DNA of 64,000 nucleotides, taken from contig OZ234493.1 of assembly GCA_965153455.1 (NCBI GenBank), positions 11,708,213-11,772,212 on the forward strand, read 5' to 3'. How positions within the stretch are numbered: the first letter of the stretch is position 1; each line of letters begins with the position of its first letter. The stretch comes from Sphagnum compactum (taxonomy: Eukaryota; Bryophyta; Sphagnopsida; Sphagnales). Positions 1 to 9,990 of the stretch are shown here, in pieces. The notes below the pieces were generated by a model. That model made no database searches. It was not told the origin of the DNA and saw only the letters and a list, made by a program, of their open reading frames with translations. A program made the translations under genes and the position numbers.

Positions 1-83
1 ATATCAAAGGATCAAAGTTCAAAATAGGGTAGTCCAAAAAAGAAAAGGGCTACAAAACCTTACTAATTATATAAAATGAAACC

Positions 84-240
84 CTAACCCATATCAGTAT
101 CTACAATCCCGTGTTTAGCTCGATATGCAGCTGCTGCATTTGCAGCCTTTGCTGCATGATGAGCAGTGTAAAGATGGCGGCGTTGCATCTCAATCTGAAC
201 TGCATTTGCAACAAACTGGGCCTTTGTTTGGTCCTGAACC
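84..240 (-). CDS. Ala-rich last-exon fragment of a mobile-element-type protein
   Basis: The minus strand reads as one open exon after a good acceptor (TTTGTAG before position 240) and ends at a TAG at 84-86. The peptide is about 51 residues, with a Gln/Arg-rich start and then an alanine-rich helix-like stretch (AAKAANAAAAYRAKHG). The composition looks like coding sequence and not like the flanking DNA. The upstream intron would fall in the GAGCTC minisatellite at 293-515, the same arrangement as the zinc-finger gene nearby. I do not recognise the family with certainty, and no other exon of this gene can be placed. Confidence 0.35.
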
Positions 241-292
241 CTACAAACACCCAAAAATCACCAAATTAAACCGTAACACACCTTGGATTAAG

Positions 293-515
293 CTCTGCAA
301 CTCGAAGCTCGTGGAGCTTGGAGATCGGAGCTGCAACTCCGAGCTCCACGAGCTGGGAGCTGCAGCTCCAAGCTCCACGAGCTGGGAGCTGCAGGTCCAA
401 GCTCCAAGCTCCAAGCTCCAAGCTCGTGGAGCTCGGAGCTGCGCTGGAGCTCCAAGCTCGTGGAGCTCGGAGCTGCTGCGCTGCTCCCAGCTCGTGGAGC
501 TCAGAGCTGCAGCGC
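293..515. repeat. GAGCTC-rich minisatellite
   Basis: Degenerate short units built from GAGCTCCACGAGCT and GGAGCTCGGAGCTGC alternate in both orientations, so the tract is full of short palindromes and GAGCTC hexamers. The apparent open reading frames here come from the repeat and should not be annotated as genes. Confidence 0.8.
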
Positions 516-524
516 TGCAGGTTT

Positions 525-552
525 AGGGTTTAGGGTTTAAACCCTAAACCCT
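525..552. repeat. Head-to-head interstitial telomere repeat palindrome
   Basis: TTTAGGG-type repeats run into CCCTAAA-type repeats with the centre at 538/539. The two 14-base arms are perfectly complementary, giving a 28-bp palindrome. It sits at the edge of the GAGCTC minisatellite. The sequence directly shows two telomeric tracts facing each other at very short length. Confidence 0.9.
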
Positions 553-745
553 CAAAGCTCAAAGCTGCAACGTTTAAAGCTCCGAGCTTAAAGCTGCAAT
601 TTTCTAAAGCTCAAAGTTGCAACGCTTTTTTTTTTTTTTCTTGCTGCTAGTGGCGATTTATTTTTTTTGCTTTGTTGTTGCTTGTGCTTTTGTTCATTAG
701 AATTAACAATTGGTAATAACTACTGGTTTAGGGTTGGAGGTTATA

Positions 746-1213
746 ATGGGTAGGAGGAGAGTAAAGAAAAGCGATGCAGCAGATGCGGGAGGTGCCCAGG
801 AAATTGTCACCACATCAGATGCGGGAGGTGCCCAAAAAATTGTCATCACATCAAATGCGGGAGGTGCCCAGGAAATTGTCACCACATCAGATGCGGGAGG
901 TGCTCAGGAAATTGTCACCACATCAGATGCGGGAGGTGCTCAGGAAATTGTCACCACATCAGATGCGGGAGGTGCTCAGGAAATTGTCACCACATCAGAT
1001 GCAGGAGGTGCTCAGGAAATTGTCACCACATCAGATGCGGGAGGTGCCCAGCAAATTGTCACCACATCAGATGCGGGAGGTGCCCAGCAAATTGTTGCTA
1101 AGGATAATATTGTTGCATTAGATCGGGAAACTGGTGAGCATAATTGTGCTCTATCACAATTGAAACAGAAGGGTAGCATTGGTATAGATTACTTTAGAAT
1201 TCGTGGACATTAG
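746..1213 (+). CDS. Possible first exon with a 12-residue tandem repeat
   Basis: An open frame from the ATG at 746 begins with a basic start (MGRRRVKK). It then carries nine copies of a 36-bp unit at 782-1105, encoding DAGGAQEIVTTS with few substitutions, and ends with about 35 non-repeat residues. It lies on the same strand as, and 230 bp upstream of, the zinc-finger exon that begins after an acceptor at 1443. It could therefore be the 5' exon of that element gene, but no firm donor is visible before the stop at 1211-1213. A tandem repeat with unit length divisible by three also stays open by chance, so the coding status is uncertain. Confidence 0.35.
   Translation: MGRRRVKKSDAADAGGAQEIVTTSDAGGAQKIVITSNAGGAQEIVTTSDAGGAQEIVTTSDAGGAQEIVTTSDAGGAQEIVTTSDAGGAQEIVTTSDAGGAQQIVTTSDAGGAQQIVAKDNIVALDRETGEHNCALSQLKQKGSIGIDYFRIRGH
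782..1105 (+). repeat. 36-bp tandem repeat, nine copies
   Basis: The unit GATGCGGGAGGTGCTCAGGA plus 16 further bases repeats nine times with a few substitutions. Middle copies are almost identical and the edge copies differ more, as in a recently expanded minisatellite. Confidence 0.9.
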
Positions 1214-1443
1214 AAGATAGGACATTAGATTAATTACAAATTAATAAAATTGTACAAATTTCTCAAAATTTAATTGCACCTGCACCTTCCATTTGTTGGA
1301 TGGTGCAGGAATTTTTTTGTCAAAATTTTTTTACTGCAATACCTTAGAACAGTTCATGTTTATAGAAGTAATATGTAATTTTGTGATTTGATGTTTTGCA
1401 ATACCTGCATTTTGTTTATTGAACTTTCTGTTTTTGGGTTTAG

Positions 1444-3157
1444 GTCCGGAACTGGAAACTGAGCAAGCTTCTCAACCACCTGCAGTTATTTATCCACCTA
1501 ATCTGGCTCGGAAGGATAAGGAATGGACAAAGGTCGGGTCCAAATGGAAGTGCAAAGTCCACAATTGCACTATCGCATATTGTGCGAAATGGCTATTGAC
1601 GCAGCATTTGAAGGAGGTGCACGGCTTGGTGGCAGAAAAGTCAAAACCTGGGAGGCCTTCAACTACTGCAGGAGGTCCTCGGCATCAAGACCATGGCAAG
1701 ATGAACGCTCGCATTTTGGGAGATGCAATGGCTGTGCAGAGGTGAAATGATCAGAAAGCTGCTAGTCGTGCTCGTGCCAAAGCAAAACGCGAGTGGAATC
1801 ATTTGATGACTCTTGCAAAACAGTGTCCACCACTCCCAAAACCACCTTTGGTCAGATTTGCTTCAGAACAATTGTGAAGGTGTTGGGCCTTGATGCCTGG
1901 GGCGTGGGCAGTGTGGCGCGAGATGCAATTGTACGAATGGAGAAGGATGATGACTTACAGGGGATGATCCGATCCACTCGTTGTGCATACGCACGACAAT
2001 TAAAGACGGCATGGGATGTGAAGAATTGGGAGCGAGAGTCCAGCAAAACAAGTTGGACAAAACAATTATCGGATGTTTTGGATTTTCATGAATCTAGAAT
2101 GATTCATGGAAGGTAAGAAAAAATATTAAGCAATGTTTATTGTTTTTTTATTGCTACAGCTCCCAGCTCATGGAGCTCGGAGCTGCAGCTCCGATCTCCA
2201 AGCTCCACGAGATCGGAGCTGCGCTGCTCCGAGCTCTGAGCTCCACGAGCTTGGAGCTTGGAGCTTGGAGTTGCAGCTCCCAGCTCGTGGAGCTCGGAGC
2301 TGCAGCTCCGATCTCCAAGCTCCACGAGATCGGAGCTGCGCTGCTCCGAGCTCTCAGCTCCACGAGCTTGGAGCTCCAGCGCAGCTCCGAGCTCCACGAG
2401 CTTGGAGCTTGGAGCTTGGAGCTACAGCTCCCAGCTCGTGGAGCTCGAAGCTGCAGAGCTTGGAGCCGCAGCTCCCAGCTCGTGGAGCTCGGAGCTGCAG
2501 CTCCGATCTCCAAGCTCCATGAGCTTGGAGCTACAGCTCCCAGCTCGTGGAGCTCGGAGCTGCAGCTTCGATCTCCAAGCTCCACGAGATCGGAGCTACG
2601 CTGCTCCGAGCTCTGAGCTCCACGAGCTTGGAGCTCCAGCGCAGCTCCGAGCTCCACGAGCTTGGAGCTTGGAGCTTGGAGCTGCAGCTCCCAGCTTGTG
2701 GAGCTCGGAGCTGCAGAGCTTCCCAATGTAAATAAAAACCAGTTTTAACACATCCTCTATGGTGTTTTTCTGGCAGGCTGTGACTGCAGCACGAGCAAAA
2801 CTCGAGGCTTTTAGAAAAGTAAGCTCATACAAACATCACCATTATGAGAAAGGTTTATGAGACCAGTATGAAAATGGCAGGGGAAGCAAGCATTCCAAAA
2901 TCACTGGGCATCACTCAGCAGCTGTGAAGAATAACAATGAAATTGAAGGAAGGGCTTTGATGACCATGAGACATAGACAAGACCTTCTCAACATTCTGAA
3001 AGCCAGGAAGGACCTTCTTAGACAAAATTTAGCATCTGCTGAGTTGGCTATGTTTGCAAGCAAGCCTTCAAAGCTGGATAAGTGGAGGACTTCGTATAAT
3101 ATTGCAGATTCCAACAGTGAGGAAACTTCGAACCAAAATAAGCAGACAAGAGGATGA
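1444..3157 (+). pseudogene. Broken C2H2 zinc-finger protein gene of a mobile element
   Basis: Exon 1444-2112 follows a TTTAG acceptor and encodes a C2H2 finger with spacing C-x4-C-x12-H-x4-H (WKCKVHNC ... QHLKEVH). A lysine/arginine-rich stretch follows. The frame is broken twice: an in-frame TGA at 1743-1745, and a frameshift near 1863-1874 after which a different frame continues to 2112. That exon ends at a good donor (GGAAG/GTAAGA). The next exon starts at 2777 after TTCTGGCAG, and further coding-like sequence continues to a TGA at 3155-3157. The intron between them (2113-2776) is almost entirely minisatellite. The finger suggests DNA binding; the link to a transposon is inferred from context. 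Confidence 0.5.
2150..2728. repeat. GAGCTC-rich minisatellite filling an intron
   Basis: This holds about 580 bp of alternating AGCTCCACGAGCTTGGAGCT-like units in both orientations, including two near-identical blocks of about 150 bp. It lies exactly between the splice donor at 2113 and the acceptor at 2776 of the zinc-finger gene. All frames on both strands are open over long stretches because of the repeat structure. Confidence 0.85.
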
Positions 3158-3169
3158 AGTTGAAGTGGG

Positions 3170-3500
3170 ATTTGCTGCGTTGCAGCAAGCAAGCTCCGGA
3201 GAAGCTCCGAAGCTTCGGAGCTTGCTGCAGCGCTGCGGCAAGCTCCGGAGCTTGGAGCTTGTTGCAACGCTTCAGCAAGGTCCGGAGCTTGCGCTGCAGC
3301 AAGCTCCAGAGCTTGGAGCTTGCTGCAACGCTGCAGCAAGCTCCGGAGCTTGCGTTGCAGCAAAACGCTTACCTGGGTAAAAAAAATGAACATTGTAATT
3401 TTAAAAAAATGTTTACCTGGGTCCTGCGTGGGTCCGGCTCCAGCCGCTCCAAGCTCGAAGCTTGTTCCCGCTCCAAGCCGGCTCCAAGCTCCAAGCTCGC
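3170..3500. repeat. AGCTCCGGAGCTTG minisatellite
   Basis: A related but distinct repeat uses GCTCCGGAGCTTG and GCTGCAGCAAGCTCC units. It lies just downstream of the stop of the zinc-finger gene and merges into the inverted element end. Confidence 0.75.
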
Positions 3501-3539
3501 TCCCGCTCAACGTCTCTGGAGCCAGGAGCTCTGGCGATG

Positions 3540-3745
3540 GAGTGAGGGGGGAAGGGTTGGTAGGTGGTAGGTAGGAGGGGGGAGGTAGGTGGTAGGTAGG
3601 ACGGGGGAAAATTTTGGGGTAGAGAAGAGGTGGAAAAAAAAAAAAAAATCCGGGCAGGGAGGATGGGATTTTCGTTCATCCGGAAAACGGCCTCAACGGG
3701 CTCATCTGCAACTGGTGCATTGGTGGCTGCTAATTCACTCCAGCC
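3540..3745 (-). repeat. Element end, inverted relative to the copy at 62825
   Basis: Read on the minus strand, this segment has the same order of motifs as the plus strand at 62825-63080: TTAGCAGCCACCAATGCACC, GATGAGCCCGTT, GATGAAC, a long T run, CCCCAAAA and then repeated CCTACC. Similarity fades at about 3745, roughly 210 bp before the DAD1 start codon, so the element end lies next to the DAD1 5' region. Confidence 0.7.
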
Positions 3746-3821
3746 CTTCATTTGTACATTTCCGGAATCTGCGGCGTGTTTGCAAATAAAATTTTGCCGG
3801 GTCTTCCACTTCGCGAGCACG

Positions 3822-3875
3822 ATGAGTCTCAAGATGGAGAAGACGAACGTGGCTCAGTTGAAACCGTCGATGTGA
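3822..3875 (+). promoter_or_regulatory. Upstream ORF in the DAD1 5' region
   Basis: A 17-codon reading frame starts at ATGAGTCTCAAG and stops at a TGA at 3873-3875, 80 bases before the DAD1 start codon. If the 5' untranslated region extends this far, it could lower DAD1 translation. The transcript start is not known. Confidence 0.3.
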
Positions 3876-3955
3876 GAAATCTTGACAACCCATCTATTCT
3901 ACCGCGCGTCTTTCTCTTCATCACTGCGGAAGTCGAGAACAAGAGGAGGATAGCG

Positions 3956-5511
3956 ATGGGGAGCACGATGGCGGATGCTCAGGCGCTCGTCACGGCATTG
4001 CGATCGGCATATGCTTCCACTCCTGTAAAGCTCAAGGTACAGCATCGGCAACTTTTTTTCCTCTCTGGTTTTTTTGTCCCCCAATCAGACGCTTTTTGAT
4101 TTGCAACTGTCGTTCTGGTTTCCGCTATGAAAAGACCGATGCTTCTCATCGGGAAATCGAGTCTTTGGAACCAGATCTGTGAGGCCTCTTTCATGTCTAC
4201 GTGCTTGAATTCATTAGTAAGATGTGGGTGGGGATGGTAACTTGTCTCTCCCGCCGCACTTGGTTTTGTTTTCATGGTTTGTCATCGGAGTAGCAGTGAG
4301 GGTTTCTTTGTTTCGATCGCTTGGCAGTTTTTTCTGTTTATCAGCAACGGTTCGACTTCTACGAAGAGTAGTAGTAGTAGTGCTGTTATTTGCATTACTA
4401 GAGACCCGGAATTGCCGTTGCAAGTGGCAAATACGATAAAGAAAAAAATACAAAGGGTTAGGGTTTTCACTTGTGCAAACCCTAGGGCATGAACAGAGTC
4501 AGAGTTTTTGAGTGATTCTTGTAACATCTTCTCCAGTGGTTTTGTTACATGGTCAGCTTTTGACTCAGCTTCTATTTTCATGGTGGTACTGATCTTCTTC
4601 CTTTTTGAGTCATACTCAGGAAGCTGCTAACATGGGCCTGGATCCTTTGGAACTTTGCAGATTATTGACCTATATGTAGTGTTTTCGTTGGCCACAGTGC
4701 TGGTTCAGGTCAGCTTCTTCTGATCTGTTTTGGCATGTTATATACTTCAATCAAAAAGGAGGAGGAGAGATTTTCATGCTGATTCTTACATTCATTCAAG
4801 CTGAGGAGAAGAGTTTTTTGATGCTGATTTGTTCTGTTTTTTTTGTTGTGGATTGCACTGTCCTTGCACTTTTGACTATCATCAACAGACTTTCTTTGTT
4901 GGAACAGGTGATTTACATGTCCTTGGTGGGCTCATTTCCTTTTAATGCATTTTTATCTGGCATTCTCTCATGCATTGGCTCAGCAGTTCTCGCAGGTGCT
5001 TTTCTTATCCAACACTTTGGGATTTGGTTACAGGTTAGGGCTATTGGTCAATGCATAAAGTCCCAGCAGGACTAGGCCTCAATGCATTTTTTTAATTTTG
5101 ACCATTAGTTATTGCTGGTAACAATATGCTGTTCTGGTTGCAAAGTGAGATATTGTGGGAATGCCTTCTTACACTTTTCAGTCCGTAGGAGTATAAGTTT
5201 TGCTGATCTTTCTCAGGTTGCAGAGGTCTTTCCAAGACTTTGGTTCTGCTGTCTGATTGATATTGTGTGGTGTATATTGATATTGAATGGGAGCAGTTTG
5301 TTTGCGCATGCAAGTCAACAAAGAAAACAAGGAGTTCAAGGTTTTTTCTATCCTGAGTTTTTTCTTTGATTGATTATCCAATACACTCTTTTTCTTTGTA
5401 TCTGAATGACTTGTGGTTTCTGTGCAGGATCTTCCCCCAGAGAGAGCATTTGCAGATTTTGTCCTCTGTAATCTTGTTCTTCACTTGGTTATCATGAACT
5501 TTTTGGGCTGA
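3956..5511 (+). CDS. DAD1: DAD1, subunit of the oligosaccharyltransferase complex
   Basis: DAD1 is a small ER membrane subunit of oligosaccharyltransferase, which N-glycosylates nascent proteins, and is named for its anti-cell-death role. Five exons join in phase: 3956-4036, 4661-4708, 4908-4995, 5297-5340 and 5428-5511. All introns are GT-AG. The product is 114 residues, the usual family length. Visible hallmarks are an N-terminal [11 protein letters not shown], a membrane segment beginning IIDLYVVF, the conserved [16 protein letters not shown] loop and second membrane segment, [18 protein letters not shown], and the C-terminal [16 protein letters not shown]. The start gives the expected cytosolic N-terminus. 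The element end lies about 210 bp upstream, so the promoter may be partly of mobile-element origin. No lesion is seen. Confidence 0.96.
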
Positions 5512-6122
5512 TTTTGGTAAATCAATTTTGTTGAACTGGTGGGCTCAGCTTGTGATGTTTTCAGTAGACACTTTAGGTGTGTTGGTGGTCTGTGTTAATG
5601 TTGCTCTATCTCTTAGCTCTGTGTGACTTATTTTACCAGGCATGGATCCTTAGCTAGGAGGTCCAAATTAGAAATTTGCTAATTTTGTCACATCTCAAGG
5701 AGCATACACAGTAGTAGTGAATAATTGCCAGTGGAGGACAGTGTGTACAGAAGGAAAAAATTGTTCAGATTTTCTACTTGGTTTATGAGGTATTAAATTA
5801 TTCCTTTCTTGTCTTGTATCTACAATTGACTTTTGTTTAGAAGTAGTCTGCTGGCCAGTATGTCAGATTAGTAGGTACATGCTATTTTTTAGAGTTGACT
5901 GGCAGCTCATATACTGTCCCTCGGAGGAAATCACTTTCAATGGAAGATGCAATTGAAATAATTGAGAAGGATGGATCTGACTTTTGGATTGTCATAAAAA
6001 CTCATACTTCTTTGATGAGTGTTGTCGGTATGATGAAAATAGTATTAGGTTTTTTGTTACACATTTTGCAGGGTCATTGTAGCGGTCTTTTCAGTTTCTA
6101 AACTTTCCCTTGATGATGACAG

Positions 6123-6174
6123 TTATACTATTTGTTCATTTAGGGTTTAGGGTTTATACTATTTGTTCATTTAG
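6123..6174. repeat. Telomere-repeat insertion between 21-bp direct repeats
   Basis: Two perfect 21-bp copies of TTATACTATTTGTTCATTTA plus G, at 6123-6143 and 6154-6174, flank a short telomeric core (GGTTTAGGGT). The structure looks like a broken end repaired with telomeric sequence and duplication of the flank. It lies between the 3' ends of DAD1 and the SNAP33-like gene. Confidence 0.85.
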
Positions 6175-6877
6175 TCACTTTTCTATTTTCCTGTCTTTCA
6201 TGGTAGCTACATTGTACTTGTCACTGCTATGTGTGGTGTATGTAGGATGATGTGTGATGGTTATCTGTTATTATTCAGTTGGCTGTTTATTTCATTTGTG
6301 ATTGTAGGTGATGAGATTGAACGGTGGCAGGATTTTTTAAAGTCTGAAATAGGGCAACTAGAATGCCGCTGAAGGTTGTTATAAATTTGTGTGTTTATGT
6401 CTATGTGTCGACCATCCTAAACCCTACCTATCAATTTCTAGATATATGTAGGTAGTACTTTTTACAGACTAGTTTAACAAGTTAAAACCAGATATTAACT
6501 CCTGTGCATTCAAATTTGATGATGTAAAAATTGTGCACCTATTGTATTCCATAATTTATTGTGAAGACAAAATTGTCATTGGGTGGTGGGTGCAACCCTA
6601 GTCAAAGCAGAAATCACCCAATGGCCAAAGCTAAAAGTACTAGATTTATAAAATTTATGCTAGATTTCAAGGTATCCTGTGTAGCACAGTTTATATGTAA
6701 TTCTGGAGGAGTTCCAGACTCCAGACCAATTAATGTGATAATCAACACACGTCCCAAGTTCATAAGACATTATTATCAAGATTAGAAATGAGATGACTAG
6801 AAAATAACATATGGTGAGGTTTGGTTTGGTGTGGATGTTCTTGTTCATATTTCATGAATCATATGGAATGTGATTTA

Positions 6878-8875
6878 TTATCTTCGGAGAAGTTGTCTGC
6901 CTCTGTCATTTGCCCCCTTCACTCTGTAGTTGAGTTCCCGCACATCTGCATCAAGATATGTGATGCCCTCATTTTGTCTGCAAGAGGGAGAAAGGTTTAG
7001 TGTATGTGGGTCAAGAACAGAGAAATAGATTGAGATGCATTCTAACTCTCTGGTGAAACAAGAAAGAATGCAGACCTTGAGATTTCTGAGTGCATTTGTA
7101 GGGACATGTCCTTCAGCTGTCCAATTACATTGCTTAGATCCATCAGTGCATCCTCCTGCTTCAAAGGCCCATCCTGTTTCAAGTGTCACATGGCCCGTTG
7201 AATTTAAGGAAGAGAGAATTTTGCTGAATGTAGTTAGTTATACATATGTGCTGTTTTGCTTTCTTCTGCTTGATCATAGGGACAAGAAGCTTTTAACAGT
7301 GTGGAATTCAGACTTCAACCTAGTTCATTTTTCAAGCTTACCCCCAATTGGTGATGTTCTTGAAACCCCCCAGTGGAGCTCAAGGAATTGCTTGACTTCA
7401 CCACACTGTGACTAGTGTACAGCCCCAAGGCTGTCCTGTCTGCCTCATTACAACTATGTCTCTGGAAGTTCTCACCTGCAATTCCCATAACAAGCCTCAG
7501 GAGCTATAAGCCTTCACCATATGCATTCATCACAGCAAATTGCTTGTCAAAGACACCAAGAAACTTGCATCTGTTGAGAGGAGCGTGGGGAGTGTGACAG
7601 TTAAGAGCAGCAAAATAGCACCTCCAGTGTCAAGTGGTCCAGTAATAGTGCCTGTCAACTTGGGCTTCCATTTCCTGGAAAAGATGCCTCCAAGACTTCC
7701 CAATATTTTTTCTGCCTGTAAAAAATGCAGAATGAGTCAAACCATGAAGAAGCTGCTATGAGTCTCAGATCAGATGCATCTCCAGCAATCTTGCCCCAAG
7801 GCATGAATTCTGATTTGATACTCCTACACTACAGACAACCGATTGGCAGAATGGTCTCTACATAGCAGGATTGACTACTAATGGGGAGGGGTCCTACCCT
7901 AGGGTACAGTTCACACAACCTCTTGCATGCTAGGCTGCTGTGCACCAAACCATTTACCTATGTGGGTTCATGGCCCAGTAGAAGACAAATTTGAAGCAAC
8001 ATGAGAGTTGCAAAAGGATGCTTTCTTACCACAGTGAGGTGCTGGTCCACTTTGACAACAGTTTCATGAGTCTGTTGGATCTGGTCTCCCTGAGCATGCA
8101 GCAATGCCATAGTCTCGCCAGCAGCATCCTTGGTTTCCTCTGCAACTTTCAAGCAGTTTTTGATGGTGGCCATAGTCTCTTGTGGTTTCTGAATTGCATA
8201 GGCCTGCAAATCTTGCATTGCTCGATTTTCTTCATGTCCTTGAGCTCCAATACTCTTGCTTCTATTGCAATTTGAGCTGACAGAGTGCTCACACCTTTCA
8301 GAGTTAGGGTTTGACCTCTGTCGCCAGGAACCTTGGACTGAAATGGCTGGAGATGAAAACAGATCACGATCCCTAGTGGGATACTGTCTCTCTGAAGAAG
8401 TTGGCCTCTCCCAAGATTCAGCTTCCTGATCCAAGTTTTCAGAGTAGCTGGAGATTGGTGTAACATCTCTGGGTGCATTGACATACTTGGGTTGTACAGA
8501 GCTTCTCCCTAAGGAAGTAAATTCATCCTTGTCCTTTTGCACATCAAATGGTTTACTATGATGTGTGGGTCGGGTGTCTGGGCACACTGAGTGGTTGACA
8601 AATTGCTTCTCTAAAGAAGCTTGCTGTTCCCCAAACTCCTCTTCCTCTTCCATGTCTTCAGAGCATCTGTGGATGGATGTAGGGTTAGTAAATGCCTTCA
8701 TGCTCTCAAGCTGGGTAAAGGTTGTTGTTGTTGCTGCAGAAGTGGCTTCATCCTCTCCGTCACTTACAGGCTTGGTGTAATGCAGAGGGCAGGTGTCTCC
8801 ACATGATGAGGACTCATCTGAGTAATCAAAAGCATTGTGTGATTGTTGATACCGATGATATCTTCCTCCTGACAT
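6878..8875 (-). CDS. SNAP33: SNAP33-like Qb+Qc SNARE (SNAP-25 family)
   Basis: SNAP-25-type SNAREs supply two helices to the fusion complex with a syntaxin and a VAMP. In plants SNAP33 acts at the cell plate and plasma membrane. Five exons on the minus strand join in phase: 8875-8030, 7715-7622, 7475-7342, 7173-7076 and 6977-6878, giving 423 residues. The Qb helix is at about 217-282, with a central glutamine in HAQGDQIQQTHE. The linker keeps ILGSLGGIFSRKWKPK. The Qc helix is at about 359-423, with glutamine in SEISRQNEGI, and ends RGRQLLRR as in the family. The N-terminal acidic, Ser-rich arm is about 100 residues longer than in Arabidopsis. An AG just upstream of the ATG (CTACAG at about 8888) suggests an intron in the 5' untranslated region. 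Confidence 0.93.
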
Positions 8876-9990
8876 CTTCTCCCTGTAGAAGTTGCAGTGA
8901 ATTTAAATCTGGAAAGCACCCAGATGACTGCCAATTCAGTCCACAAGATAAATAAATAGCACAGTCAGACAAACTCTACAACATCAAAACCTTGAGAGGC
9001 AGAAGAAGAATGAAACCACCCATCACAGACACCGTTTCCTGGATTACCAAATTGGCAACAAACAAGAAACTGACTCAACAAGAAGGGAAAGAAAACAGAA
9101 AAATTTGTTTGCATAAGACCATAGCTATCAGAAAACAAAACAATCACAGGCATTTCTTCAATTACTATTGCATAGATAGAGTTTGAGAGGACAACTCAAA
9201 GAATTGCATACACGATGGTAGAATTCTGATTCAGGAAACTGACGGAGCTCTTCTGGGTTTCATCAACTCATAGCTGTGAAACACATTTCAAACGAAACCC
9301 CATGAGGAGTAGAGCTAGAGTTTCGAGAGCATCATCATCCTTGGAGCGTAGTGATAGTACAGTACCTGGATCTGCTGCTGCCCTTGATGGATTTCTGATG
9401 CACGCGCCAGGGAACCACCACAGCTTAGGATGCACAGAAGCCCTAAAGAGCAGGGCAGGTAACAGAGGAGAGAGAGAGAGAGAAGTGAGTCAAACAGAAG
9501 CAGAATTCTTCATACCCATTGCAGAAACTCGAAACTGCTTCATGCGATCACATGGAAGGACGCATTCTGCGAACACGAAGGATGGACAAAGAACCGCACT
9601 AGAATCTCTCTACTACATCCATAAACTGAAAACGAACTGTTCCCCAATCACAACTACTACCGCCACCTTTAGCCTGCGCCACAAACGAAAGAGAGACAAG
9701 AAAGCTGTAGAGGAAGTGCTATGCGGAGCAAAAACTGAAGGACTTACGCAAAAATGGTGGTACTCTTATTACTTACAACAAAGGAAAGGTTTGCTTGTGT
9801 TGTTGATTGATGCAAGATTGGCAATAGTGCCGTTGCAACGACGACGACGACACTGCACAAACACATTCTCCCCCCTCTCACCCCAACGGTCACTCGGCCG
9901 CCAGCAACAACCACCAACGAACAAACAAACAAACAAACAAGCGCTCCCCCATCTCTCTTCACTTTCTCCAATGTTTTTTTGGTCAATTTT
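8876..9990 (-). other. Probable 5' region of the SNAP33-like gene
   Basis: There is no gene of its own here. On the minus strand the sequence could hold one or more untranslated exons, suggested by the acceptor just before the SNAP33-like ATG and by GC-richer, CT-rich sequence at 9300-9900. A short GAGA run lies near 9465-9482 and a CAAA-type run near 9920-9940. The plus-strand open frame at 9302-9994 has no recognisable domain and looks like a chance reading of this region. Confidence 0.35.

Larger units (their letters stand above)
1..3745. mobile_element. Mosaic mobile-element block with GAGCTC minisatellites
   Basis: This block holds remnants of protein-coding mobile DNA separated by minisatellites rich in GAGCTC and AGCTCC. 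Minisatellite lies at about 293-515, 2150-2728 and 3170-3370. Coding-like pieces are a minus-strand exon (84-240), a 36-bp coding repeat (782-1105) and zinc-finger gene exons (1444-3157). The right end, read on the minus strand from about 3745, carries a motif (TTAGCAGCCACCAATGCACC), a T-rich run and a CCTACC-rich run. The same order recurs on the plus strand at 62825-63080, so the two are inverted copies of one element end. I did not find clean target-site duplications, and the superfamily is unknown. Confidence 0.6.

Noticed and set aside
2133-2735. Long open frames on both strands over 2133-2735
   Set aside because: They translate the GAGCTC minisatellite; every frame is open because the repeat lacks stop triplets.
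3752-3955. N-terminal extension of DAD1 in frame upstream of 3956
   Set aside because: The extension is unlike the family, and the product starting at 3956 already has the normal length.
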